A stretch of DNA of 64,000 bases from Streptomyces sp. GS7 (GTDB lineage: Bacteria > Actinomycetota > Actinomycetes > Streptomycetales > Streptomycetaceae): assembly GCF_009834125.1 (NCBI RefSeq), contig NZ_CP047146.1:7844501-7908500 (forward strand), written 5' to 3'. The notes beneath the pieces are model-generated. The model saw nothing but the letters and a program-made list of their open reading frames with translations. It did no database searches and was not told the origin of the DNA. Position numbers and translations under genes: made by a program. This document shows, one piece after another, positions 7,884-19,010 of the stretch; within the stretch, counting starts at the first letter, position 1, and each line of letters starts with the position of its first letter.

Positions 7884-9272
7884 ATGGCGGACACGGTCGG
7901 CGTGACCACGGACGACGAGGCGCCCGGCGGCGCCGGATCGCTGCACCGGACGCTGTCGTTCCGGGACCTGGTGGTCTACGGGCTGCTGTTCATCGCCCCG
8001 ATGGCGCCGGTCGGGATCTTCGGCACCCTCCAGGCCACGTCGCACGGTGCGATCACGGCGGTGTACGTGGTCGCGACGGTCGCGATGGCGTTCACGGCGT
8101 ATTCGTACGCCCAGATGGTGCGGGTCGCCCCGAAGGCCGGGTCGGTCTACGCGTACGCGCGGGCCGGCCTGGGCGAGGGCGCGGGGTTCGTCGCCGGGTG
8201 GATGGCGATGCTGGACTACCTGCTGATCCCGGCGGTGGCGTATCTGTTCTCCGGGATCGCGCTGCACGCGCTGGTGCCGCAGGTGCACCAGTGGGTGTGG
8301 ACGGCGGTCGCGGTGGTGGTCACGACACTGCTGAACCTGTGGGGGGTGCGGACCGCGGCGGCGGTCGGGTTCGCGGTGCTGGCGATGGAGATCGCGGTGC
8401 TGGTGGTCTTCGTGGTCGCGGCGGGGTGGGCGCTGGTGGCGCACGGGGCGCAGCGCGGCTGGGCGGTGCCGCTGACCGGGGAGGGCGGGTTCTCGCTGGA
8501 CGCGTTGCTGGCGGCGGTGTCGGTGGCGGTGCTGTCCTATCTGGGCTTCGACGCGATCGCGTCGTTCGCGGAGGAGGCTTCCGGCGGTTCGCGGCGGGTG
8601 GCGCGGGCCGTGGTGACGTGCCTGGTGGTGGCCGGGGTGCTGTTCGCCGTGCAGACGTATCTGGCGGCACTGCTGGCCCCGATGAGCGCCGCGGAGCTGG
8701 CCGCGAAACCGGGTGAGCAGGGGGCCGCCTTCTATACGACGGTGGACTCGACGGTGGGCGGCTGGCTGCACGATCTGGTGGCGGTGAGCAAGGCGATCGG
8801 GGCGGCGTTCGCGGCGCTGGCCGGGCAGGCGGCGGCCGGCCGGCTGCTGTTCGCGATGGCCCGGGACCGACGGCTGCCGGGGGCGATGGCCAAGGTGGAC
8901 GCGGGCAGCGGGGTGCCGCGCCGGGCGCTGCTGGGGGCGGCGCTGGTGACGCTGGTGGCGGCGGTCTGGGCGGCCACCCGGGACGACGGGCTGGACCGGC
9001 TGTCGTCGATCGTGAACGTCGGTGCGCTGACCGCGTTCGCGCTGCTGCACGCGTCGGTCATCGGGTGGTTCCGCATCCGCGGGCGGGAGGGGGCGTCCGG
9101 CGTACTGCGGCACGTGGTGGTGCCGCTGGCGGGGCTGGCGGTGGTGGTCGCGGTGATCGTCGAGGCGTCGGGGACCGCGCAGGCCGTGGGCACGGTGTGG
9201 CTGGCGGCCGGGCTCGGGGTGCTGGCGGTGCAGTACGCGCGCCGGCCGCGGGCGGGCGCGACGAAGGGCTGA
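7884..9272 (+). CDS. APC-family amino acid permease
   Basis: This 462-residue integral membrane protein has about twelve hydrophobic segments and belongs to the amino acid/polyamine/organocation superfamily. The first helix region, [19 protein letters not shown], and YSYAQMVR[12 protein letters not shown] are typical of the family. ATG at 7884 is preceded by AAGGAGG at 7873-7879, a strong ribosome site. It diverges from ispH with about 80 bases between the starts. The transported substrate cannot be told from sequence; no enzyme gene beside it suggests one. Confidence 0.9.
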   Translation: MADTVGVTTDDEAPGGAGSLHRTLSFRDLVVYGLLFIAPMAPVGIFGTLQATSHGAITAVYVVATVAMAFTAYSYAQMVRVAPKAGSVYAYARAGLGEGAGFVAGWMAMLDYLLIPAVAYLFSGIALHALVPQVHQWVWTAVAVVVTTLLNLWGVRTAAAVGFAVLAMEIAVLVVFVVAAGWALVAHGAQRGWAVPLTGEGGFSLDALLAAVSVAVLSYLGFDAIASFAEEASGGSRRVARAVVTCLVVAGVLFAVQTYLAALLAPMSAAELAAKPGEQGAAFYTTVDSTVGGWLHDLVAVSKAIGAAFAALAGQAAAGRLLFAMARDRRLPGAMAKVDAGSGVPRRALLGAALVTLVAAVWAATRDDGLDRLSSIVNVGALTAFALLHASVIGWFRIRGREGASGVLRHVVVPLAGLAVVVAVIVEASGTAQAVGTVWLAAGLGVLAVQYARRPRAGATKG

Positions 9273-9352
9273 CGCCGGGGTCCGCTGCCGGGGCGGCCGC
9301 TGCCGGGCCGGTCCCGCAGCGCCGCCGGGCCGGCACTGTCAGTGGCCGCCGC

Positions 9353-9358
9353 TACTCT
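9353..9358 (+). promoter_or_regulatory. -10 hexamer of a probable leaderless xseA promoter
   Basis: TACTCT lies seven bases before the xseA ATG at 9366, which puts the expected transcription start at the A of the start codon. No ribosome site is visible. Confidence 0.4.
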
Positions 9359-9365
9359 CGCTCGT

Positions 9366-10592
9366 ATGGCTGTCTCTACGTCTCCGGAAGCGCCGATCCC
9401 GGTCGGCGAGGTGTCCCGGCTCATCGGCGGGTGGATCGACCGGCTCGGCGCGGTGTGGGTCGAGGGGCAGATCACCCAGCTCTCCCGGCGGCCGGGCGCG
9501 GGCGTGGTGTTCCTGACGCTGCGCGATCCGTCGTACGACATCTCGGTGAGCGTGACGTGCTACCGCCAGGTCTTCGACAAGGTCTCCGAGGTGGTGAGCG
9601 AGGGCGCCCGGGTGGTGGTGCACGCCAAGCCGGAGTGGTACGCGCCGCGCGGCCAGCTGTCGCTGCGGGCCGCCGAGATCCGGCCGGTGGGGGTCGGTGA
9701 ACTCCTCGCGCGGCTGGAGCAGTTGAAGAAGGCGCTGGCGGCCGAGGGGCTGTTCGCGGCGGACCGCAAGAGGCCGCTGCCGTTCCTGCCGCAGCTGATC
9801 GGGCTGGTCTGCGGCCGGGCCAGCGCCGCCGAGCGCGATGTGCTGGAGAACGCCCGGCACCGCTGGCCGGCCGTCCGCTTCGAGGTGCGCAACGTGCCGG
9901 TGCAGGGGGTGCACGCGGTGCCCAAGGTCATCGCGGCGGTGCAGGAGCTGGACGCGCTGCCCGAGGTGGACGTGATCATCGTGGCGCGTGGCGGCGGCAG
10001 CGTGGAGGATCTGCTGCCGTTCTCCGACGAGCAGCTGGTGCGGGCGGTCGGCGCGGCCCGTACGCCGGTGGTCTCGGCCATCGGCCACGAACCGGACAGC
10101 CCGCTGCTCGATCTGGTCGCCGACCTTCGCGCCTCGACGCCCACGGACGCGGCGAAGAAGGTGGTGCCGGACGTCGGCGAGGAGCTGGCCCGCGTCGAGC
10201 AGCTGCGGGAGCGGGCCCGGCGCGCGCTCGGCGGCTTCCTGGACCGCGAGGTGCGGGGGCTCACGGCCACCCTGCACCGCCCGTCGATACAGCACCCGCA
10301 CCGCATGGTGGCGGACCGCGAGGAGCAGGTCACCGCCCTGCTGGAGCGCGGCCGGCGGACGCTGGGGCATCTGCTGGACCGCGCCGACTCCGAGCTGGTG
10401 CACACCCTGGCGCGGGTGGTCGCGCTCTCCCCCAAGGCGACACTGGAGCGCGGCTATGCGGTGCTCCAGAAGCCGGACGGGGCGGCGGTGCGCTCGCCCC
10501 AAGAGGTGGGCGCGGACGAGGAGTTGCGGGCCAGGGTGGCCGAGGGCGAGTTCCGGGTGCGGGTGGCCGGCCTCCCGGACACCGCGCCGTGA
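9366..10592 (+). CDS. xseA: Exodeoxyribonuclease VII large subunit
   Basis: The 408-residue protein is the catalytic subunit of exonuclease VII, which degrades single-stranded DNA from both ends. An N-terminal OB fold (about 10-110) includes [16 protein letters not shown]. The nuclease domain shows [16 protein letters not shown] and [14 protein letters not shown] coiled-coil region follows (about 270-360). The C-terminus has ERGYAVL and a short SH3-like tail. An in-frame start eight codons upstream is less likely, because ATG 9366 sits right after a -10-like hexamer. xseB follows after 60 bases, so the two subunits are probably cotranscribed. Confidence 0.95.
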   Translation: MAVSTSPEAPIPVGEVSRLIGGWIDRLGAVWVEGQITQLSRRPGAGVVFLTLRDPSYDISVSVTCYRQVFDKVSEVVSEGARVVVHAKPEWYAPRGQLSLRAAEIRPVGVGELLARLEQLKKALAAEGLFAADRKRPLPFLPQLIGLVCGRASAAERDVLENARHRWPAVRFEVRNVPVQGVHAVPKVIAAVQELDALPEVDVIIVARGGGSVEDLLPFSDEQLVRAVGAARTPVVSAIGHEPDSPLLDLVADLRASTPTDAAKKVVPDVGEELARVEQLRERARRALGGFLDREVRGLTATLHRPSIQHPHRMVADREEQVTALLERGRRTLGHLLDRADSELVHTLARVVALSPKATLERGYAVLQKPDGAAVRSPQEVGADEELRARVAEGEFRVRVAGLPDTAP

Positions 10593-10652
10593 CCGCCGGA
10601 CCGGCTCCGGCACACGCAGATCAGACGCATACGCAGTCATAGGGTGGAAGAC

Positions 10653-10925
10653 ATGGCAAAGACGGATGACGTGGTGGAGGCCCCGGCCGGGGTGGCGCCG
10701 GTGGACTCCACGCTCGGCTACGAGCAGGCGCGCGACGAGCTGATCGAGGTCGTCCGCCGCCTGGAGGCCGGCGGCACGACGCTGGAGGAGTCGCTCGCCC
10801 TCTGGGAGCGCGGCGAGGAGCTGGCGAAGGTCTGCCGCCGCTGGCTGGACGGGGCGCGGGCCCGGCTGGACGCGGCACTGGCGGAGCCGTCGGAGTCGGA
10901 CGGCCGGAACGACGAGGGCGAGTAG
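10653..10925 (+). CDS. xseB: Exodeoxyribonuclease VII small subunit
   Basis: This acidic 90-residue protein is the small subunit that binds the coiled coil of XseA. The conserved helix block reads [20 protein letters not shown], then [16 protein letters not shown] near residues 20-60. The N- and C-terminal ends are poorly conserved and acidic, as is usual in actinomycetes. ATG at 10653 was preferred; a GTG three codons upstream is also in frame. It is placed immediately downstream of xseA. Confidence 0.93.
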   Translation: MAKTDDVVEAPAGVAPVDSTLGYEQARDELIEVVRRLEAGGTTLEESLALWERGEELAKVCRRWLDGARARLDAALAEPSESDGRNDEGE

Positions 10926-11095
10926 AGCAAAGAGGACGGCGAGGACGACCCGGACGCGGCGCGCACGGCCGGCCGACGGAGCCGCCGGGTCATCGAGCCA
11001 CGGATCCGTGGGCCCATGGGCCCACGGAGACCGCGATCTACCGGGATCCGAAAAGTCGCCGCCCTGTGAGCCCACTCACAGCTGTCAGCCGTTAG

Positions 11096-11123
11096 TTGAA
11101 CTTTAATCTATCTCGGCTACAGT
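11096..11123 (+). promoter_or_regulatory. Promoter of the nitroreductase gene
   Basis: TTGAAC at 11096-11101 and TACAGT at 11118-11123 are separated by 16 bases, matching vegetative (HrdB-type) sigma recognition. The segment is AT-rich for this genome. GTTGAAC could also be half of a MarR-type operator. Confidence 0.55.
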
Positions 11124-11185
11124 GGTTCTCGTGGACGCCGTAGTCTCCACAGATCCGTTCCCCACCCGACCTCCGAGGTGCCCCC

Positions 11186-11779
11186 ATGTCTCTCGCCCTT
11201 GACGCCGCCGCTCAGGACCTGCTGTTCCGCGAGGCCCAGACCGCCAACACGTTCACGGACGAGCCGGTGACGGACGCACAGGTCCAGGCCATCTACGACC
11301 TGGTGAAGTTCGCCCCGACCGCCTTCAACCAGTCGCCGCTGCGGATCACCATGGTCCGTTCCGAGGACGCCCGTAAGCGCCTGGTCGAGCACGCCATGGG
11401 GGCCAACGGCCCGAAGACGCTGACCGCGCCGCTGACCGTGATCCTCTCCGTGGACCTGGACTTCCACGAGAAGCTGCCGCAGCTCTTCCCGCACGCCCCG
11501 GGCGTCAAGGACGCCTTCTTCTCCGAGGCCGCCGTCCGCGAGGCCGCCGGCACCCAGAACGCCACCCTCCAGGCCGGTTACTTCATCCTCGGCATCCGCG
11601 CCGCCGGCCTGGCCGCCGGCCCGATGACCGGCTTCAACTTCACCGCCGTCGACAAGGAGTTCTTCGGCGACGGCAAGCAGAAGTCCTTCCTGGTCATCAA
11701 CATCGGCAAGCCGGGCGCCGACGCCTTCTTCCCGCGCTCCCCGCGCCTGGCCTTCGACGAGGCCGTCGCCACCGTCTGA
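11186..11779 (+). CDS. Nitroreductase family protein (RutE/HadB-like)
   Basis: This 197-residue flavoprotein falls in the RutE/malonic semialdehyde reductase branch of the nitroreductase family. The FMN-binding region includes KFAPTAFNQSPLRI near residues 46-60. Conserved later segments are ATLQAGYFILGIRAAGLAAGP (split by family variation) and FLVINIGKPG. These proteins use NAD(P)H and FMN to reduce enals, quinones or nitro compounds. ATG at 11186 is close to a GAGGTG purine site. A clear promoter lies upstream and a long terminator hairpin downstream, so it appears monocistronic. The physiological substrate is unknown. Confidence 0.85.
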   Translation: MSLALDAAAQDLLFREAQTANTFTDEPVTDAQVQAIYDLVKFAPTAFNQSPLRITMVRSEDARKRLVEHAMGANGPKTLTAPLTVILSVDLDFHEKLPQLFPHAPGVKDAFFSEAAVREAAGTQNATLQAGYFILGIRAAGLAAGPMTGFNFTAVDKEFFGDGKQKSFLVINIGKPGADAFFPRSPRLAFDEAVATV

Positions 11780-11816
11780 TCCGCTCCGCGGCGGACGGCC
11801 GGTGGACGGACGAGAC

Positions 11817-11865
11817 GTACGACGAGGCCGCCGCACCCTTCCCGGGTGCGGCGGCCTCGTCGTAC
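11817..11865. terminator. Perfect 22-bp hairpin, bidirectional terminator
   Basis: Bases 11817-11838 pair perfectly with 11844-11865 around a 5-base loop (TTCCC). It lies between two convergent genes, the nitroreductase-type gene and the DUF4245 gene, and should stop both transcripts. Confidence 0.85.
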
Positions 11866-11914
11866 GTCCACCGGCAGGAGCCGCGTGAGCCCGGCCGTCG
11901 GCGCCCTGCGCCCG

Positions 11915-12460
11915 TCAGCCCTTCTTCGCCACCAGGGCCGCGGCCAGCTCCGCGAGCCGCCCGTAGGGGGCGGTGCCGGTGACGACCGTGGTCACTCCGG
12001 GCTCCTCACGGACCAGCGCCTTGTACTTGTCGCCCTGGTAGCGGTCCCACTTCTTGCTGCCGACGGCCTGCTCGCCGTCGACCTTCGCGGCGCCCAGCGT
12101 GACGTCCTGGATGAACTTCTTCGCGGGCGCGTCGCTCTGCTCGATGGCCGCGTACTCCTGCTCCGGGTCGAGCATGCCCAGGTGCCAGGCGCCGCCCTTG
12201 CCGTCGTCGCTCGCCTTGTACGAGACGGAAGTGGCCCGCCAGGTCGTGGGCAGGCCCTCGGGACCGGCGACCGGATAGGGAGCCGCGCGCCGGGCCGTGG
12301 TGATCTCGACGCGGTAGTCGACGGTCTGGACCGCGTTCTTCTCGGCGCCCGCACTGTCGTCGTGCGGGATGAAGAAGTAGATCGCCCCGACCAGGACGCC
12401 GATCACCGCCAGTGACAGGACCATGTCCTGCACCCTTTGCCTGCCTCGCATACCAGCCAC
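11915..12460 (-). CDS. DUF4245 single-pass membrane protein
   Basis: This 181-residue protein has one transmembrane segment near residues 13-32 ([18 protein letters not shown]) and an extracytoplasmic DUF4245 domain. The family is confined to actinobacteria and has no known function. GTG at 12458-12460 was chosen because GGGGGA lies eight bases upstream; ATG at 12476-12478 has no ribosome site. The gene diverges from glpX, an arrangement often seen in Streptomyces. Confidence 0.82.
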   Translation of the reverse strand: MAGMRGRQRVQDMVLSLAVIGVLVGAIYFFIPHDDSAGAEKNAVQTVDYRVEITTARRAAPYPVAGPEGLPTTWRATSVSYKASDDGKGGAWHLGMLDPEQEYAAIEQSDAPAKKFIQDVTLGAAKVDGEQAVGSKKWDRYQGDKYKALVREEPGVTTVVTGTAPYGRLAELAAALVAKKG

Positions 12461-12679
12461 GTCTCTATGGTCCCCCATGCCCGCCGGGCCCCGGACACGC
12501 CCCCCTGGGACGTCACTCACCTGCGCAAACGGCCCGCCGGAGGGCGGCCGGCCGGCCCCGTCGCCGCCTGGCCGATGGCTTGCTCATGCGAAGCCCCCCC
12601 TGCTCATTTTCGCGGCCTACCGATAAAGTCGTGCTCACCCTCGTCAATCCGGCCGTCGCCGTACAGAAAGGTGCGCTCG

Positions 12680-13711
12680 ATGACCGAGCATCATCTCCCG
12701 TCCCAACTCGAAGTCAGCCCGGAGGCGCCGGACCGCAACCTCGCCCTGGAACTGGTCCGGGTGACCGAGGCCGGTGCCATGGCATCGGGCCGCTGGGTGG
12801 GCCGTGGTGACAAGAACGGCGCGGACGGCGCTGCGGTGCGGGCCATGCGCGCTCTGATCCACACCGTCTCGATGAACGGCGTCGTGGTCATCGGGGAGGG
12901 TGAGAAGGACAACGCCCCGATGCTCTACAACGGCGAACGGGTCGGCGACGGCACCGGCCCCGAGTGCGACGTGGCCGTGGACCCGGTGGACGGCACGACG
13001 CTGACGGCCAAGGGCATGGCCAACGCGGTGTCCGTGATGGCGGTCGCCGAGCGCGGCTCGATGTTCGACCCGTCCGCGGTCTTCTACATGGACAAGCTGG
13101 CGACCGGCCCGGAGGCGGCGGACTTCGTCGACATCACGGCCCCGGTGGCGGTGAACATCAAGCGGATCGCCAAGGCCAAGAAGTCCGCGGTCGAGGACGT
13201 CACCGTCGTCATCCTGGACCGGCCGCGCCACGAGGGCCTGGTCAAGGAGGTCCGGGAGGCCGGCGCCCGGATCAAGTTCATCGCCGACGGCGATGTCGCC
13301 GGCGCCATCATGGCGGCGCGCGAGGGCACCGGCGTCGACCTGCTGCTGGGCATCGGCGGTACGCCCGAGGGCATCATCGCGGCCTGTGCGCTGAAGTGCA
13401 TGGGCGGCACCTTCCAGGGCAAGCTGTGGCCCAAGGACGACGAGGAGCGCCAGCACGCCCTCGACGCCGGCCACGACCTGGACCAGGTCCTCCAGATCGA
13501 CGACCTGGTCAGCGGCGACAACGTCTTCTTCGTCGCCACCGGCATCACCGACGGCGACCTGCTGCGCGGCGTCCGCTACCGCGCCGAGACGGCCTACACC
13601 CAGTCCCTGGTCATGCGCTCCAAGTCGGGCACCATCCGCCAGATCGACTCCCAGCACCGCCTCTCCAAGCTGCGCGCGTACAGCTCGGTCGACTTCGAGC
13701 GCCCGAGCTGA
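12680..13711 (+). CDS. glpX: Class II fructose-1,6-bisphosphatase
   Basis: GlpX hydrolyses fructose-1,6-bisphosphate to fructose-6-phosphate in gluconeogenesis. The 343-residue protein has the metal-binding motifs GEGEKD (near 74) and DPVDGTT (near 100), and the substrate-site segment [11 protein letters not shown] at 12680 follows AAAGG with ten bases between, and gives the usual actinobacterial length. A stem-loop follows the stop. It diverges from the DUF4245 gene and converges with the WhiB-like gene. Confidence 0.96.
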   Translation: MTEHHLPSQLEVSPEAPDRNLALELVRVTEAGAMASGRWVGRGDKNGADGAAVRAMRALIHTVSMNGVVVIGEGEKDNAPMLYNGERVGDGTGPECDVAVDPVDGTTLTAKGMANAVSVMAVAERGSMFDPSAVFYMDKLATGPEAADFVDITAPVAVNIKRIAKAKKSAVEDVTVVILDRPRHEGLVKEVREAGARIKFIADGDVAGAIMAAREGTGVDLLLGIGGTPEGIIAACALKCMGGTFQGKLWPKDDEERQHALDAGHDLDQVLQIDDLVSGDNVFFVATGITDGDLLRGVRYRAETAYTQSLVMRSKSGTIRQIDSQHRLSKLRAYSSVDFERPS

Positions 13712-13752
13712 GGCCCGCGCACACGCCTCAACTCCGCACCCCGCACAGACAC

Positions 13753-13787
13753 TTCGCCCCCGTCGGAGACTCTCCGGCGGGGGCGAA
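13753..13787. terminator. Stem-loop after glpX
   Basis: Bases 13753-13766 pair with 13774-13787 (14 pairs, one G-T wobble) around a 7-base loop. It lies between glpX and the convergent WhiB-like gene. Confidence 0.8.
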
Positions 13788-13816
13788 ACGGTCCATACGG
13801 CCCGACGATCCGGCGG

Positions 13817-14176
13817 TCAGCCGGCCGCGGGCATATGGGCGGCGCGCTGGAGCTCCGTCTCGCGGCGCCGTCGCCGGGTCAGCACGACCCGGCGCTCGGC
13901 CGCGGTCAGGCCGCCCCAGACGCCGTACGGCTCCGGCTGGAGCAGCGCGTGCTCCCGGCACTCGACCATCACGGGGCAGCGGGCACAGACCCGCTTCGCG
14001 GCTTCCTCCCTTGCCAGCCGTGCGGCGGTCGGTTCCTTGGACGGGGCGAAGAACAGCCCGGCTTCGTCCCGGCGGCACACCGCCTCCGAATGCCAGGGGC
14101 CGGCCTCGTCGCGAGCGTGCACCCGCGGGGACGGTACGACAGCGGCATCCTGCAGGGGCTGATGCGGTAGCAGCAC
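13817..14176 (-). CDS. WhiB-like iron-sulfur transcription factor
   Basis: This 119-residue protein has the four cluster-binding cysteines of the WhiB family at 34, 64, 67 and 73 (C-x29-C-x2-C-x5-C). The GVWGGLT turn and a basic Arg-rich C-terminus for DNA contact follow. Wbl proteins sense redox or NO and act with the primary sigma factor. The start is GTG at 14174-14176. Its place between glpX and a DUF1707 gene is that of wblI in S. coelicolor as I remember it; I therefore favour that orthologue but have not verified it. Confidence 0.92.
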   Translation of the reverse strand: MLLPHQPLQDAAVVPSPRVHARDEAGPWHSEAVCRRDEAGLFFAPSKEPTAARLAREEAAKRVCARCPVMVECREHALLQPEPYGVWGGLTAAERRVVLTRRRRRETELQRAAHMPAAG

Positions 14177-14424
14177 GGTCTACTCCTGACGACGGCTTCG
14201 GCGAGAGAAATCACCCTTGCCCGTCTCGCTGCGCACGGCCTTTTTCGCACCCCGCAGCCGTACGAGAGACGATGCACCAGCCCTACCCGCTGTACGCACG
14301 CTTATGCACACCGTGGCGATCGGGAGCGCGGGGCGCGGCGGACGGCTCCCCCGCCGGTCGACCGGATCGCCGCGCTTCAGCCGCCGTATCGCAGGCGGAG
14401 CCGCCGGCCCACGCGGCCGGCCGG

Positions 14425-15312
14425 TCAGCCGCGGTAGCGGTCCCGCCGCTCCCGGCGCTCGGCCCGCCGCCGGTCCATCAGCTCGTGCCGCTCCGCCCGC
14501 CGGCGGTCCATCCGCTCGTGCCGCTCGGCGCGCAGCCGGTCGAGTCGCTCGTGGCGCTCCCGGTGCTGGTCGCGCAGCCGGTCGTGCAGATCGTGGATCC
14601 AGGCGCCGCGCTTCGGCCTGGCCTCCACACTGCCCAGCAGCGCGAAGCCGTTGACGTGCACGACCGGGGCGTCGGGGTCCTCGGCGTCGTTCGTCTCGAC
14701 CTCGAAGCTGCCCAGGATCCCGGAGCCGCTGCTGCGCAGCGTGATGTTCTCCGGCACCCGGATCTCGACGCTGCCGAAAAGGGAGGTGACGTTGATCTGG
14801 ATCTGCTGCTGGGGAAAGACCGCCTCGGTCAGATCGATCTCCACGCTGCCGAAGACCGCGACCGCGTTGATCCGCGCCGGGACCCGCCAGCGGCCCTTGC
14901 GGGCGGCGGCACTGAAGATCGCGACGAGGTTCTGGTCGGGGAGGTGGCCGGCCGGCTCGGCGCCGTACGCCGGGCCGGACTGGCGGCCGCGCTCGCCCGC
15001 AACCGGCAAGTCCCGTACAACGGGCTCCAGTTCGCCGATGGTCTTGGCGCGGTAGACCGCGTCGATCCGCTCGGCGTGCTCCTCGGCGTCCAGCCGGCCC
15101 TCGGCGAGCGCCTCGCGCAGGATGTCGGCGATCCGGTCGCGGTCGGCGTCCGAGGCGCGCAGGTCGGCCCCGGCGACCGGTTCGGCCTGCGGCCGGGCGG
15201 CTTCCTTGGTCAGCCGCACCGGCTGCTCCTCCTGCTTCTGCTGCTTCTGAAGCGTTCCGGGCGGGGTCTCGGGGCCCGGTCGTCCCCCGTTGTCTGAAGC
15301 GTCCACGGCCAC
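14425..15312 (-). CDS. DUF1707 / LiaF-like C-terminal domain protein
   Basis: The 295-residue protein has a disordered N-terminus (1-50), a DUF1707 domain (RASDADRDRIADILREALAEG, about 52-100) that resembles SHOCT short helices, and a beta-rich LiaF/DUF2154-type repeat region (NAVAVFGSVEID, TSLFGSVEIRVP, ALLGSVEARP). It ends in an Arg/His/Glu-rich coiled tail of HER-L/M-DRRRAE repeats. There is no membrane segment. DUF1707 proteins are linked to cell-envelope stress by family resemblance only. Start GTG at 15310-15312 or 15304-15306 cannot be decided. Confidence 0.8.
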   Translation of the reverse strand: MAVDASDNGGRPGPETPPGTLQKQQKQEEQPVRLTKEAARPQAEPVAGADLRASDADRDRIADILREALAEGRLDAEEHAERIDAVYRAKTIGELEPVVRDLPVAGERGRQSGPAYGAEPAGHLPDQNLVAIFSAAARKGRWRVPARINAVAVFGSVEIDLTEAVFPQQQIQINVTSLFGSVEIRVPENITLRSSGSGILGSFEVETNDAEDPDAPVVHVNGFALLGSVEARPKRGAWIHDLHDRLRDQHRERHERLDRLRAERHERMDRRRAERHELMDRRRAERRERRDRYRG

Positions 15313-15475
15313 AGCGTACCGAAACGCGATAGATCGCGACTAGAGGAACTCGCGACCCTGCACCTCCACCTACTGAGCCCTACCTCACAGCAGTGCCCGC
15401 CGGCCGGGGTTCTACGCTGTTCTGGCGCTGCCGTAGACGTCAGCCACACCCCTCCGAGTTAGGAATCACCCTCAA

Positions 15476-17173
<1,698 letters not shown>

Positions 17174-17438
17174 GGCCCCGGCATAACGTCCCGGAATCCC
17201 AAACAACGTTCCGGACGGTACGGTTCACGGCCGTCACCCGCAGCGCGCGGGTGGCGGCCGTCAACGATTCGCCGGATTCCCGCAGCACGCGGCTTTCCGC
17301 CCGCTGCGGCCTGGATACGCGCCATGGGGGCCACACGCTCGGCGCGGAGGAACCGTACGGGCGCGGACGGATGGAGGACTTCCGGCGGCAGCAGGCGGCC
17401 CGGTTCCCGGTACCTCCGCCGGCTCCGCCGCCTCGGCT
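17174..17438. other. Stretch after fumA without a convincing gene
   Basis: A 23-codon frame at 17371-17442 ending in Pro-rich sequence is the only local frame with protein-like composition, and I do not trust it. No clear terminator hairpin was found. Confidence 0.4.
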
Positions 17439-17642
17439 CTAACACCCCTTGTGGCGTGGGCAGGCGCACGGTGGCCAGGCGTGGGAGAGGCCGTAGAGGT
17501 CGAGGCGGTCGCTGGCGACGACGTGGATCTGGGCGCGTTCCTGGGTGACGACGCCGTCGCGGGTCGTCTTGTAGACGCGCAGGGTCATCAGCGAATGCCG
17601 GGATCGCGGGCCGGGCGATGTGTGGCCGGCGCTCAAATCCAT
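17439..17642 (-). CDS. Small conserved Streptomyces protein, Cys-rich tail
   Basis: A 67-residue protein starts with ATG at 17640-17642, eight bases after AGGAG. The core reads MTLRVYKTTRDGVVTQERA, and the end is PPCACPRHKGC, possibly a metal-binding tail. I recall similar small proteins beside XRE/DUF397 pairs in other Streptomyces, but I do not know a function. It diverges from the XRE gene with about 200 bases between, which is likely a shared control region. Confidence 0.65.
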   Translation of the reverse strand: MDLSAGHTSPGPRSRHSLMTLRVYKTTRDGVVTQERAQIHVVASDRLDLYGLSHAWPPCACPRHKGC

Positions 17643-17845
17643 GAGAGACGCTCCTGTGGTGCTCGGTGGGGAGTTGACGCTCCCGATAGCCGCGAGGGCG
17701 ACTGCCGGGATCCGTCGTGGGATCCCCTCAAATTCCAGCGGATTGCTACGTTCCGTGTTCCCATCGTCACCCTGCGGCGTAACCTTGGGAAGGGAGTGAG
17801 AACTGATTCCTTCAGCCGTAAGCCGCGGGAAGGGGAAGTGGGGCC

Positions 17846-18790
17846 GTGCGCAGGGAGATTGATCCGGCGTCATCGATGGCCGCGTTGTTCGGGACGCGGC
17901 TGCGGAAGCTGCGGCTCGCCGCCGGGCTGACGCAGACCGCGCTCGGCGACGCGGTGCGGACGCACAGCACGCGCATCAATCAGGTCGAGCGGTGCACGGG
18001 GGCCAAGCCGACGCTGGAGCTGGCGCGGGCGCTGGATGCGGCGGTGGGGGCGGATGGATTGCTGGTGGACCTGTGGCCGTATGTGTACCGGGAGATGTTT
18101 CCCAATTGGGCCGAGGTCTTCATCGCCCGTTCGGCCCGCGCAGTACTGATACGGCAGTACGCGGCGTCGGTGGTTCCGGGTCTCCTCCAGACAGAGGGTT
18201 ACGCCCGTGCCGTGCTGAGCATCGGCCGTACGCTCAAGTCGCCGGAGCAGTTGGAGGAACGGCTGGCATCCCGGCTCGCCCGGCAACGACTGCTGCGGCG
18301 GCCGGACGGGCCCGTGCTGTGGGTCGTCCTCGACGAGTCGATCCTGCTGCGACCCGTCGGCGGCTCCGATGTGATGCGGGCACAGCTCGCTCGGCTGCTG
18401 GAGACCGCCGACGACCCTCGTGTCACGGTGCAGATTCTGCCGTTCAGTAGCGGGGTGCACGGGGCCGTGGAAGGATCCATGACGCTTCTGACACTGCCGG
18501 ACGAGCCCGAGTGCGCCTACACCGAAAGCTCCGAATGCGGTCAACTCGTGGACGAGCCAGAGGAAGTGGCCACGTTCGCCGAGACGTACGACCACGCTCG
18601 GGCCTTGGCCTTGCCGCCGACCATGTCACTCGACATGATCCGATCCGTGATGGAGGGCACCCACCGTGCTGAGCGCATCTGGTCCCGATCTGAGCGTCGC
18701 CGTCTGGCGCAAGTCCAGCTACAGCAACAAGGAGGGTGGCGACTGCGTCGAGGTGGCGGAAGGCTTCCTCGACGCCGCGGACTGGCGTAA
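17846..18790 (+). CDS. XRE-family regulator with DUF5753 domain
   Basis: The 314-residue protein has an N-terminal helix-turn-helix (about 13-65; RLRKLRLAAGLTQTALGDAV) and a DUF5753 ligand-like domain (about 85-265; VPGLLQTEGYARAVL, QILPFSSGVHGA). It is the regulator half of the widespread Streptomyces XRE/DUF397 pairs. GTG at 17846 follows a GGGG purine stretch. The frame continues 125 bases into the DUF397 gene, ending in an Arg-rich tail. In typical pairs the overlap is only a few bases, so a late frameshift in this gene is possible. Confidence 0.88.
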   Translation: MRREIDPASSMAALFGTRLRKLRLAAGLTQTALGDAVRTHSTRINQVERCTGAKPTLELARALDAAVGADGLLVDLWPYVYREMFPNWAEVFIARSARAVLIRQYAASVVPGLLQTEGYARAVLSIGRTLKSPEQLEERLASRLARQRLLRRPDGPVLWVVLDESILLRPVGGSDVMRAQLARLLETADDPRVTVQILPFSSGVHGAVEGSMTLLTLPDEPECAYTESSECGQLVDEPEEVATFAETYDHARALALPPTMSLDMIRSVMEGTHRAERIWSRSERRRLAQVQLQQQGGWRLRRGGGRLPRRRGLA

Positions 18791-18947
18791 GTCCATGTAC
18801 AGCAACCAGGCGGGCGGCAACTGCATAGAGGTGGCCCACGGCCACCCCCATGTCGTCCCCGTGCGTGACAGCAAGGCCCCTCGCGGGCCCGTGCTCGTCT
18901 TCCCCGCCGGCGCCTGGGCCGCCTTCGTCGGTGTGCTGAAGGGCTGA
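18666..18947 (+). CDS. DUF397 protein, duplicated motif
   Basis: The 93-residue protein contains two copies of the DUF397 core: WRKSSYSNKEGGDCVEVAEG near 15-33 and WRKSMYSNQAGGNCIEVAHG near 42-61. The usual C-terminal VRDSKAPRGPVLVFPAGAWAAFV block follows. DUF397 proteins partner with the XRE/DUF5753 regulator encoded just upstream and act like antitoxin- or anti-factor-type partners. GTG at 18666 lies inside the XRE frame (125-base overlap). Confidence 0.88.
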   Translation: MLSASGPDLSVAVWRKSSYSNKEGGDCVEVAEGFLDAADWRKSMYSNQAGGNCIEVAHGHPHVVPVRDSKAPRGPVLVFPAGAWAAFVGVLKG

Positions 18948-19010
18948 CGCGCCGCAGGCAGGTGACAAAGCACCGGGCCCGGGAACAGATCGGCGATCTC
19001 GGGCACTGTC

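Noticed and set aside
5979-9113. Minus-strand frame of more than 1000 codons across ppgK and ispH
   Set aside because: It is a long GC-bias shadow rich in Arg, Gly and His; known genes occupy other frames.
17371-17442. 23-codon frame ending Pro-rich after the class I fumarase
   Set aside because: Too short, no ribosome site and no known family.
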